Both the position numbers and the translations under genes were made by a program. Below, piece after piece: positions 16,274-23,844 of a stretch of 64,000 nucleotides of DNA. Every line of letters starts with the position of its first letter. Position 1 is the stretch's first letter. The stretch spans positions 1,860,001-1,924,000 of the forward strand of contig OZ243040.1 of the NCBI GenBank assembly GCA_965211995.1, written 5' to 3'. Origin of the DNA: CAYFZO01 sp965211995. GTDB taxonomy: Bacteria; Pseudomonadota; Gammaproteobacteria; Poriferisulfidales; Oxydemutatoraceae. A model generated the notes under the pieces. The model had not been told where the DNA came from and did no database searches. It worked only from the letters and a program-made list of their open reading frames with translations.

Positions 16274-17173
16274 ATGACGCTGAAACAACTCAATCTGATC
16301 GCCACGGTGGTCGAGAACGATCTCAACCTTTCCAAGGCCGCTGAGCAACTGCACTTTGTGCAGTCCGCCGCAAGCCATCAACTCGCGTTGATCGAAAGGG
16401 AACTGGGCATGCCGCTGTTTAAGAGAAACGGCAGGCGCCTGGTCGCGACCACGCCGCTGTGCGACAAGATCGTGCCGCACATCAGGCATCTGCATCAGTC
16501 GCACGAAAACATTCTGAAGATCGCCGAGGAAGACCGTCTCGGCGACAAGGGCACTTTGCGCATCGCCACGACGCACGCTCAGGCCAAGTATTTTCTGCCC
16601 GCCGTGGTCAAGCGCTTTCGCAAGACCTATCCCCGGGTCACGATCCACTTTCATCAGGGCAACCCGCTGCAATTGGTGGATATGCTGCTGAAGGGAAAGG
16701 CCGATATCGCGATTTGCACCGAAGAGTTGGAGGAGGCCGAAGCACTGGTCGCGGTCAACTGCTACGACTGGAATCACGTTCTGATCACGCTGTCCGGGCA
16801 TCCGCTCGCGACGGGGCCTCTTAGTTTGAAACGCATCGCCGAATACCCGATGCTGACTTACGTGCGGGGGTTCACCGGCCGCCTCAAGGTGCAGAGGATT
16901 TTCGAACAAGCGGGTTTCGATCTGGACATCGCCTTTGAAGCCGCCGACACCGACGTCATCAAGACTTACGTGAAACTCGGTTTCGGCGCCGGCATCATTG
17001 CCGGCATGTGTTATGAGCCTGCGGCGGATCAGGATCTGGTCAAGCGCGACCTGTCGAAACTGCTCCCGAAATCAGCGACCAAGATTGCTTATCTGCCGAC
17101 CCGGTATCTGAACCGGTTTACCACCGACTTCATTGATCTGGTGAAGAAGAATCGGCCGCGGTTGCAGAATTGA
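16274..17173 (+). CDS. LysR-family regulator, CysB/Cbl type
   Basis: Transcription factor expected to sense sulfur status (CysB and Cbl respond to acetylserine or APS). The 299-aa product has an N-terminal winged HTH (LNLSKAAEQLHFVQSAASHQ, residues ~17-36) and a periplasmic-binding-protein effector domain with CysB-like blocks: GTLRIATTHAQAKYFLP, YPRVTIHFHQGNPLQ, MLTYVRGFTGRLK, EAADTDVIKTYVKLGFG. It is shorter than E. coli CysB (324 aa), lacking the C-terminal tail. It precedes metE by 11 bp, so the two are one transcript. It could control metE and possibly the nearby metF, metZ and cys genes. Confidence 0.85.
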   Translation: MTLKQLNLIATVVENDLNLSKAAEQLHFVQSAASHQLALIERELGMPLFKRNGRRLVATTPLCDKIVPHIRHLHQSHENILKIAEEDRLGDKGTLRIATTHAQAKYFLPAVVKRFRKTYPRVTIHFHQGNPLQLVDMLLKGKADIAICTEELEEAEALVAVNCYDWNHVLITLSGHPLATGPLSLKRIAEYPMLTYVRGFTGRLKVQRIFEQAGFDLDIAFEAADTDVIKTYVKLGFGAGIIAGMCYEPAADQDLVKRDLSKLLPKSATKIAYLPTRYLNRFTTDFIDLVKKNRPRLQN

Positions 17174-17184
17174 CGGAGGGGAGC

Positions 17185-19464
17185 ATGGTGCTTGCGCATA
17201 ACCTGGGGTTTCCGCGGCTGGGCGCGAACCGCGAAATGAAGAGGGCCGTCGAAGCGTACTGGCGCGGCGAGATTGACCGCGGGACGCTCGCTGAAAAAGG
17301 CGCCGAACTGCGCCGCCGGAACTGGGCGTGGCAGGCCGCGGCCGGTCTCGATCTGGTGCCGGTGGGAGACTTCTCCTGGTACGACCACGTGCTTGATCTG
17401 TCGGTGACGCTGGGGGCAATCCCCGAACGGTTTGCCGCGTCGCCCGATCAGGCCGACCTCGACACCTTGTTCCGCATGGCCCGCGGTTGCGCCCCGAGCG
17501 GCGCCGACGTGCGCGCCTGCGAGATGACCAAGTGGTTTGACACCAACTACCACTACCTCGTCCCGGAATTGTCGCCGGGCCAAAGTTTCGGCATCTTCTC
17601 CGAGCGGCTGTTCGATGAGATCGCCGAAGCGCTCGCGCAGGGACACCGGGTCAAGCCCGTGATGATCGGGCCGTTGACCTATCTGTGGCTCGCCAAAGCC
17701 GCAGGCGAGCCGTTCGACAAACTCACGCTGCTGGACGACCTGCTCGTCGCCTACGCGCAGATGTTCCAACGCATTTCATCGCTGTCGGTCGAGTGGGTGC
17801 AGGTTGACGAGCCAATCCTGGCGCTGGATTTGCCGCAGGCGTGGCGGCGTGCGTTTCAGTCGGCTTATGAACGCCTCGCCGGGACCGGCGTCAAGGTGCT
17901 GCTGGCGGTTTATTTCGGCGGCCTCGGAGACAACTTCGCCTGTGTTCAGGCGCTGCCGGTCGCCGGGCTGCACCTGGACGGCGTGCTCGGCGGTGCGGAA
18001 TTGGAGCGGGTCGCCGCCCGGTTGAAGCCGGAAACCGTTCTGTCGGCGGGCATCGTTGACGGACGCAACGTCTGGAGGAACCCCCTGCGCAAAAGCCTCG
18101 ACCGCCTGACCGAAGTGCGGCGGGCGCATCCGGCGCTGTGGGTCGCCCCTTCCTGTTCCTTGCAGCATACGCCGGTGGATCTCGACTCGGAGACCGGCCT
18201 CGACGCCGAGGCCCGCTCGTGGCTCGCGTTTGCCCGCCAGAAGACGGTCGAGGTCGGCGTGCTCGCGCGCGCGTTGCGCGGTGAACGCGACGACGAGGTG
18301 CAGCGCGCCATCGCCGAGGCCGACCGAGCGGCGCAGTCGCGTGCTGCGTCAACTCGCACCTACAACTCAAAGTTGCGCGAAAAGGTCGTCGCGTTGACGG
18401 CAGCGGAGCAACGGCGCAAGACGCCCTACGAGCGGCGCGCGTCGGTGCAAAAGGAAAGACTGAAACTGCCGCTGTTCCCGACGACGACGATCGGCTCTTT
18501 CCCGCAGACCCCGAAGATTCGCATGACGCGGCGGGATTTCAAAAAGGGCGTGATTGACGAGAGGGATTATCGAGAGAAGATGCGCGCCGAGATCGCCGAC
18601 GTCATCGGCCGCCAGGAGAACATGGGGCTCGACGTGTTGGTGCACGGCGAGCCCGAGCGCAACGACATGGTCGAGTATTTCGGCGAACTGCTGGACGGCT
18701 TTCTGCTGACCACCAACGGCTGGGTGCAAAGTTACGGCTCGCGCTGCACCAAGCCGCCGATCATCTTCGGTGAGATCACGCGCCCGCGGGCGATGACGGT
18801 CGAGTGGTCGAACTACGCGCAGTCGCTGACGGAGAAGCCGGTCAAGGGCATGCTCACCGGCGCCGTCACCATTTTGCGGTGGTCGTTTCCGCGCGACGAC
18901 GTCAGCCAGGCCGAAAGCATTTATCAGATCGCGCTGGCGTTGCGCGAAGAGGTCGCGGAGTTGGAACGCAGCGGCATCAAGATCATACAAGTGGACGAGC
19001 CGGCGTTGCGCGAGGGGCTGCCTCTGCGCCGCGCCGACCGGCAGGCGTATCTCGACTGTGCGGTGCGCAGTTTCCATATCACCACCGGCGCCGTCGCCGA
19101 CGACACTCAAATCCATACGCACATGTGCTACAGCGAGTTCAACGACATCATCGAGACCCTCATCGCGCTCGATTCCGACGTAATCTCGATCGAGGCCTCG
19201 CGCTCCAATATGGAGTTGCTCGACGCTTTCGAAAACCTTGATTATCCGAACGACATCGGCCCCGGCGTGTACGACATTCACTCGCCCCGGGTGCCGACGA
19301 CCGATGCGATGATGGCGGCGCTGACCGCGGCGGGGGAAAAGATTCCGCAGCGGCGACTGTGGGTCAATCCCGACTGCGGTCTGAAAACGCGGGGCTGGGA
19401 GGAGACCACCGCGGCGCTGACCCACATGGTCGAAGCCGCCCGGCGGTTGCGCGGCGAAGCCTGA
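17185..19464 (+). CDS. metE: Cobalamin-independent methionine synthase
   Basis: Transfers the methyl group of 5-methyl-THF-polyglutamate to homocysteine. The 759-aa product from ATG 17185 (GGAGGGG just upstream) begins MVLAHNLGFPRLGANREMK. The N-terminal barrel is followed by the C-terminal catalytic barrel starting TTTIGSFPQTPKIR. Zinc ligands are visible in IHTHMCYSEF (His, Cys) and NPDCGLKTRGW (Cys). Folate and homocysteine contacts lie around HGEPERNDMVEYFGE. The length matches E. coli MetE (753). The upstream TTG at 17170 is also in frame but less likely. Co-transcribed with the LysR gene. Confidence 0.97.
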   Translation: MVLAHNLGFPRLGANREMKRAVEAYWRGEIDRGTLAEKGAELRRRNWAWQAAAGLDLVPVGDFSWYDHVLDLSVTLGAIPERFAASPDQADLDTLFRMARGCAPSGADVRACEMTKWFDTNYHYLVPELSPGQSFGIFSERLFDEIAEALAQGHRVKPVMIGPLTYLWLAKAAGEPFDKLTLLDDLLVAYAQMFQRISSLSVEWVQVDEPILALDLPQAWRRAFQSAYERLAGTGVKVLLAVYFGGLGDNFACVQALPVAGLHLDGVLGGAELERVAARLKPETVLSAGIVDGRNVWRNPLRKSLDRLTEVRRAHPALWVAPSCSLQHTPVDLDSETGLDAEARSWLAFARQKTVEVGVLARALRGERDDEVQRAIAEADRAAQSRAASTRTYNSKLREKVVALTAAEQRRKTPYERRASVQKERLKLPLFPTTTIGSFPQTPKIRMTRRDFKKGVIDERDYREKMRAEIADVIGRQENMGLDVLVHGEPERNDMVEYFGELLDGFLLTTNGWVQSYGSRCTKPPIIFGEITRPRAMTVEWSNYAQSLTEKPVKGMLTGAVTILRWSFPRDDVSQAESIYQIALALREEVAELERSGIKIIQVDEPALREGLPLRRADRQAYLDCAVRSFHITTGAVADDTQIHTHMCYSEFNDIIETLIALDSDVISIEASRSNMELLDAFENLDYPNDIGPGVYDIHSPRVPTTDAMMAALTAAGEKIPQRRLWVNPDCGLKTRGWEETTAALTHMVEAARRLRGEA

Positions 19465-19489
19465 CCCGCAGAGTCATTAAGCTGCGGGT
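19464..19489 (+). other. Stem-loop directly at the metE stop codon
   Basis: ACCCGCAG (19464-19471), 10-nt loop, CTGCGGGT (19482-19489): a perfect 8-bp stem that begins in the last base of the metE stop codon. No T tract follows, so it is more likely an mRNA 3'-stabilising or attenuating hairpin than a Rho-independent terminator. Confidence 0.45.
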
Positions 19490-19731
19490 CGGTCAAACGA
19501 AGACTCTCTGCCGTCAACGGAGTATTGAGCCAATGCCGGCTTTGTTGCTTTCATGGATTGTGCTGAGTGCGCTTTCGTTCGTTTTGTTGTCGCCGACGGG
19601 CACGTGCTGCATGAACCGCAACCGCGGCGGTGCTTGTGGCCGCGGGTATTTGTCGGCGGCGAACATCGGGCGCTGTCATCGCGCCACCGGGTGAGATCTG
19701 CGGGCTTGGTTTGACGATCGGAGCAACAGTC

Positions 19732-20595
19732 ATGCCGTATCGCCCGAGCGCATCGGATATCCATTTCAGTCTGGAGATTTTTCCCCCCAAAAGCGGGAAG
19801 GGGGAGGCGCAACTCGAGCGGACGCTCGAAACTTTTTACAAGTTGAAGCCCGATTTCATTTCGGTCACCTGCTATTCGCAGAACACCGCCTCCGATTTCA
19901 CGCGCAAAACCTCGAAGAGAGTGCTTGCGGGTTACGGCAAGGTCGCCGCGCACGTCACCTGCGTCAACAAGGACCGGGAGACAATCGAACGCCTCGCCCG
20001 CGATTACTGGGACTGCGGGATCCGCCGCGTGCTTGCGCTGCGCGGTGACCCCGTCGCCGCCGCCGGCGGTGCGGGCGCCGCCGCCGCCGGCGGTTTCCGC
20101 TACGCCGCGCAGTTGGTTGCGTGTCTAAAGCGCATCAGCGACTTTGATATCACCGTCGCGGCTTATCCCGAGGTGCATCCGCAGGCGCGTTCCGCCGAAG
20201 ACGACCTGATCCGCCTGCAAGAAAAGGTGGATGCCGGCGCCGACCACGTGATCACCCAGTTTTTTTTCGACCCCGAAGTTTTTCTGCGCTTTCGCGACAA
20301 AGTCACCGGCGCGGGCATCACGGTGCCGCTGATCCCCGGGCTTCTTCCGATTCTGAACTTCGAGCGCGTCATCGCTTTTTCCCGGCGGTGCAACGCCAAC
20401 GTGCCCGGCTTTCTGCCCCGTATGTTCGACGGCATCGAGCCGGGCAGCCGCGACCATCAACTGCTCGCGATGAACGTCCTGAGCCATCAGATCACCCGCC
20501 TGATTGACGAAGGCGTTACCACGTTTCATTTTTACACCTTGAACGAGGTGAGTTTGACGTCTCATATATGCCATTGGTTGCGCACCGCTTTTTGA
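19732..20595 (+). CDS. metF: 5,10-methylenetetrahydrofolate reductase
   Basis: FAD enzyme supplying 5-methyl-THF to MetE. The 287-aa product starts at ATG 19732 (GGAG 8 nt upstream): IHFSLEIFPPKSGKGEAQLE carries the catalytic Glu, and SVTCYSQNT, HVTCVNKDRE, RVLALRGDP, VAAYPEVHP, GADHVITQFFFD and LPILNFER follow in order. An insert of about ten Ala/Gly residues (VAAAGGAGAAAAGG, near residue 112) sits just after the RGDP flavin-site loop and is encoded by a GCC-rich simple repeat. It lies 267 bp after metE on the same strand. Confidence 0.95.
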   Translation: MPYRPSASDIHFSLEIFPPKSGKGEAQLERTLETFYKLKPDFISVTCYSQNTASDFTRKTSKRVLAGYGKVAAHVTCVNKDRETIERLARDYWDCGIRRVLALRGDPVAAAGGAGAAAAGGFRYAAQLVACLKRISDFDITVAAYPEVHPQARSAEDDLIRLQEKVDAGADHVITQFFFDPEVFLRFRDKVTGAGITVPLIPGLLPILNFERVIAFSRRCNANVPGFLPRMFDGIEPGSRDHQLLAMNVLSHQITRLIDEGVTTFHFYTLNEVSLTSHICHWLRTAF

Positions 20596-20644
20596 GAGTG
20601 GCCGCGTGGCGTAAAAGTGTCCGAAAAATCAGGGCAAGATCACA

Positions 20645-20673
20645 TTGACATGAGACGTCCAGACGTCTAGTAT
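20645..20673 (+). promoter_or_regulatory. Sigma-70 promoter with nested palindromic operator (methyltransferase gene)
   Basis: TTGACA (20645-20650), 17-bp spacer, TAGTAT (20668-20673). The spacer contains a perfect inverted repeat, AGACGTC-CA-GACGTCT (20653-20668), filling the space between the two boxes. Transcription starting 7 nt after the -10 would begin at about 20680, the GTG start codon itself, so the mRNA is predicted to be leaderless. A protein bound to the palindrome would block RNA polymerase. Confidence 0.75.
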
Positions 20674-20679
20674 TCCATC

Positions 20680-21846
20680 GTGCCAAAGCAAAAGAAGAAC
20701 CCTCCGGGGCAGGTCCGTGATGCAATCCTTAGGGTGTTGCAAAACTCCATTTCACCACTCCCGGTTTCAGAAATTGTTGCCGGCGTTGAAGAGGCAATAG
20801 GGCCAACTCCATCTTCTTCCGTTCGCTCATACCTTCGACTCAATACGCCTGATCTATTCATTTGTGAAGAACGCGGTATTTATAAAATGAGACAGACAAC
20901 CTTAGAAAGGTTACGACACAAGCACTTTAGAAATCCGCCATCACGAGAAAAAGTTTTTTCATTCGAGAAATCCCGGTTTTTTCACGACGATTGTCTTGCG
21001 TGGCTTGAGCGCCGGCAAAAAGAATCGATACACGCTGTTGTAACGGATCCACCGTACGGTCTGCACGAATATACCGCGGAGCAGCAGAGGAAACTTCGTG
21101 CCGGCAAAGGCGGAGTCTGGCGAATTCCCCCGTCATTTGACGGTCACACACGATCTCCGCTTCCTCGTTTCACCACATTGGATAAATGTCAACTTCAAGA
21201 AATCGGTGAATTCTTCCTGGCTTGGGCGGAAACCTTGCGACGAGTCTTGGTGCCTGGTGCAAATGTAGTAGTCGCATCGAATCCGTTGGTTTCGTACATT
21301 GTTGCAAGCGCGCTGTCCCTGGCAAAACTTGAAAGAAGAGGAGAAATCATACGGCTAACGATGACTATGCGAGGGGGGGACAGGCCGAAAGGCGCCTATG
21401 ACGAGTTCCGAAACGTGAGTGTGCTTCCACGTTCGATGTGGGAACCATGGCTCGTATTCCGAAAGCCGCTTGAAGGCCGAGTTCAGGATAATCTTCGAAA
21501 GTGGAAAACAGGCGGATTCCGCAGACCCCAAGACGATAAGCCGTTTGGCGACGTAATCAAATCGTCGCCGACCCGACAGGGAGAGCGCACTCTTGCTCCG
21601 CATCCAAGTTTGAAGCCGCAGGCGTTTCTGAGGCAACTGGTAAGAGGGGTATTGCCACTTTGCGAGGGTATCGTTCTTGATCCATTCGCCGGTGCAGGTT
21701 CAACTTTAGCCGCCTGCAATCACGTGGAATATGAAAGTATCGGGATAGAACGAGATTACGACTATTTCCGCACGGGTGTCACGTCGATACCAAAACTCAC
21801 AAAGTATTCCGGAAACGGAAAGGGGAATCTTCAAGTATCCAAATAG
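20680..21846 (+). CDS. DNA methyltransferase (beta class) with N-terminal HARE-HTH domain
   Basis: Type II modification methylase, adding a methyl group to adenine-N6 or cytosine-N4. The 388-aa product starts at GTG 20680. Residues ~10-72 (VRDAILRVLQNSISPLPVSE ... EERGIYKM) look like a HARE-HTH winged helix, known from fusions to restriction enzymes. Catalytic motif IV is AVVTDPPYGLHEY (near residue 122) and motif I VLDPFAGAGSTLAACNH lies near the C-terminus, the beta-class order. It converges with the nuclease gene at 21831, overlapping 16 bp. The DNA is AT-richer than its neighbours, which suggests transfer. The HTH domain may bind the palindrome in its own promoter. Confidence 0.85.
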   Translation: MPKQKKNPPGQVRDAILRVLQNSISPLPVSEIVAGVEEAIGPTPSSSVRSYLRLNTPDLFICEERGIYKMRQTTLERLRHKHFRNPPSREKVFSFEKSRFFHDDCLAWLERRQKESIHAVVTDPPYGLHEYTAEQQRKLRAGKGGVWRIPPSFDGHTRSPLPRFTTLDKCQLQEIGEFFLAWAETLRRVLVPGANVVVASNPLVSYIVASALSLAKLERRGEIIRLTMTMRGGDRPKGAYDEFRNVSVLPRSMWEPWLVFRKPLEGRVQDNLRKWKTGGFRRPQDDKPFGDVIKSSPTRQGERTLAPHPSLKPQAFLRQLVRGVLPLCEGIVLDPFAGAGSTLAACNHVEYESIGIERDYDYFRTGVTSIPKLTKYSGNGKGNLQVSK

Positions 21847-22436
21847 ATCCAATTACTGCGAAGTTTCTTTATCCCCTCAGAATGTAATGTGGCTGTTCGT
21901 GTGCCTAATTCGCTTCGCGGGTTTTTTCGGAAGTCGTCAAGAGTGACCTGTCCAAGGTAAACTTCCGTGAAGGTCATTGGCGCGCGATTGGAGGCTGGTT
22001 CAGTGATTGTGTCCACTTTGTAAACGAAAGCACACATCCACTGAGTGCGAGCGCCGTGGGTATCTACTGCGCCCCCCTTTTTGCGTGTCGTTTTAATCTC
22101 GATGCCTTTTTCTCCGGCTTTTACGGAATTATTCGGATAAATTCCTTGAACGATCAAATCGGGGTGGCCATTAAAGTAATTGTTTTCGACCAGGCTGCGA
22201 GAATGCGTAGCCAAGCTTGTCGTGAGCATGTCTGAAAGGACTCCCGACATAATGGCGGGTCGCAACGTATCGTCTAGCCGCCGAAGTCCCTTTGAAGTTA
22301 GATGTTTGTTTACATCGAAAAAAAAGTCGTACACATCCTGCAAGGCTAGACGAAAATCTTCAATTCTTAACTGGTAAGGCAGGCGTATGGAACTGTTGAG
22401 TTTCTCTGATTTTGGGGTATTTCTTGTTATCGGCAT
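21831..22436 (-). CDS. Probable type II restriction endonuclease
   Basis: 201-aa protein whose position, tail to tail with the methyltransferase, and motif point to a cognate nuclease. A PD-(D/E)XK-like site is visible as GHPDLIVQGIYP ... GIEIKTTRKKGG (residues ~90-122): Asp, then Glu-x-Lys. The N-terminal half (DFRLALQDVYDFFFDVNKHL) is probably helical. No other known domain is seen and the target sequence cannot be deduced. The 16-bp overlap of the two 3' ends suggests the pair travels as one cassette. The role is inferred from motif and context. Confidence 0.72.
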   Translation of the reverse strand: MPITRNTPKSEKLNSSIRLPYQLRIEDFRLALQDVYDFFFDVNKHLTSKGLRRLDDTLRPAIMSGVLSDMLTTSLATHSRSLVENNYFNGHPDLIVQGIYPNNSVKAGEKGIEIKTTRKKGGAVDTHGARTQWMCAFVYKVDTITEPASNRAPMTFTEVYLGQVTLDDFRKNPRSELGTRTATLHSEGIKKLRSNWIYLDT

Positions 22437-22459
22437 TGGAAAAATGGCTCTAAGAATAA

Positions 22460-22672
22460 ATGGATATGAATCAATCTAAGATTTTTTGCAAACCAGTGCC
22501 GGATGAACATCCGCAGGGGAAATTATATTGCAGCATCTGCGGATATATACATTCCCGGTACGCGGAAGACCGCGCGTCAGGCATTGTGTCAGCGGATAAA
22601 GACGAAAGCGAATTTAAAGCGGCGCAAATCCTTATTACAATTTCCCCAGCGCCTGCTCAATATCGGCGATGA
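22460..22672 (+). CDS. Possible small protein with a CxxC knuckle, 70 aa
   Basis: Frame starting MDMNQSKIFCKPVPDEHPQG with a single zinc-knuckle-like KLYCSICGYIHSR near residue 22, then an acidic stretch. The last ~13 codons overlap metZ on the opposite strand. The first ~58 codons lie between the nuclease gene and metZ and are AT-rich like the restriction cassette. It might be a genuine small accessory protein or a decayed fragment. No family is recognised. Confidence 0.3.
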   Translation: MDMNQSKIFCKPVPDEHPQGKLYCSICGYIHSRYAEDRASGIVSADKDESEFKAAQILITISPAPAQYRR

Positions 22673-23819
22673 TGTCGTCTATATGCTCGAGGCCGGCCGA
22701 GATTCTCACCAGCCGGTCGGTGATCCCGATTGCGAGGCGCTCTTCTTCGGTGATCGAACTGTGCGTGGTCGTGCGCGGGTGCGTCACGATCGTGCGCGTG
22801 TCGCCGAGATTGGCCGACAGGGAACACATCTCAAGCCCGTCCACAAAAGCACCGGTCGGCGTGCGCGACTCGCGCAGGCAAAACGCGATCAAACCGCCGC
22901 CCAGGTGCATCTGCCGCATCGCGAGCGCGTGCTGCGGGTGCGAGGGCAGTTCGGGGTAGCGCACCCATTCGACGCACGCGTGCCGTTCCAGAAACTTCGC
23001 CAGCGCCAGCGCGTTCGCGCAGTGTTCGCGGAGGCGCGGGCTCAGGTGTTCGAGGCTTTTGCTGAACATCCACGCGTTGAACGGTGAAATCGTCGGCCCG
23101 GTATGGCGCAGAAAAAACTCAAGCGGCTCGATCAGCGCCTGATCACCGACCAGCACACCGCCCAGGCCGCGCCCCTGTCCGTCAATGAATTTCGTCGCGG
23201 TGTGCATCACCAGGTGCGCGCCGAGCGCGATGGGGTTTTGCAGCACCGGCGTTGCGTAGGCGTTGTCCACCAGCAGCACGACGTCTTGTGCGCGGCACAA
23301 TTCGGCCAGCGCCGGTATGTCAATAATGTCCAGCATCGGGTTGGAGGGCGTTTCGATCAGGCAAAGCCGCGTGTTGTCCGCGGCGAGCGCGCGTTCCCAC
23401 TCCGCCGGGGGAGCGCCCGGGTGCACCAGGGTGCTCGTGATGCCCCATTTCGGCAGCAGCCGCGTCAGGATTTGCAGCGTCGAGCCGAACAGGCACGACG
23501 AGGCGACGATGCGCTGTCCCTGTTCGAGCAGGCCCAGCGACGCCGCGAACAGCGACGCCATGCCCGAGGAGAAAGCAAGTCCGGCCTCGGCGCCCTCGAG
23601 CGCGACAATCTTGTCTGTCAGTTCGCGTGCGTTGGGGTTGTTGTAGCGGCCGTAGATGTTGCCCTGCGTCTCTTTGGCGAACAGGGCGCGGCCGTGTTCG
23701 AGGCTGTCGAAACGGTAACTCGACGTCAGGTAAATCGGCGCCGAGTGTTCACGCTGGGCGGATACCTCGACCTGCGTCCTGACGGCAACGGTCTGCGGGT
23801 GCCATTTTCTTTTTGCCAT
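22635..23819 (-). CDS. metZ: O-succinylhomoserine sulfhydrylase
   Basis: PLP enzyme that makes homocysteine directly from O-succinylhomoserine and sulfide. The 394-aa product from ATG 23819 begins MAKRKWHPQTVAVRTQ and has the Cys/Met-metabolism fold: YLTSSYRFDS, YGRYNNPN, GLAFSSGMAS, LIETPSNPMLDI, VLLVDNAYATPVLQNP, and the PLP lysine in HTATKFIDGQGR. MetZ rather than MetB/MetC is favoured by YRF and the HPRTTTHSSI tail. It lies downstream of cysI on the same strand, linking sulfide production to homocysteine formation, with metE and metF 2-5 kb away. Confidence 0.92.
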   Translation of the reverse strand: MAKRKWHPQTVAVRTQVEVSAQREHSAPIYLTSSYRFDSLEHGRALFAKETQGNIYGRYNNPNARELTDKIVALEGAEAGLAFSSGMASLFAASLGLLEQGQRIVASSCLFGSTLQILTRLLPKWGITSTLVHPGAPPAEWERALAADNTRLCLIETPSNPMLDIIDIPALAELCRAQDVVLLVDNAYATPVLQNPIALGAHLVMHTATKFIDGQGRGLGGVLVGDQALIEPLEFFLRHTGPTISPFNAWMFSKSLEHLSPRLREHCANALALAKFLERHACVEWVRYPELPSHPQHALAMRQMHLGGGLIAFCLRESRTPTGAFVDGLEMCSLSANLGDTRTIVTHPRTTTHSSITEEERLAIGITDRLVRISAGLEHIDDIIADIEQALGKL

Positions 23820-23844
23820 CGGGATCTCCCATCGCGCAGGCCCG

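Noticed and set aside
19533..19694. 53-codon frame between metE and metF with a hydrophobic start and a Cys-rich end
   Set aside because: Looks like a signal peptide by chance; no good ribosome-binding site and no family. Also examined as a possible riboswitch region; no SAM or SAH aptamer pattern was found.
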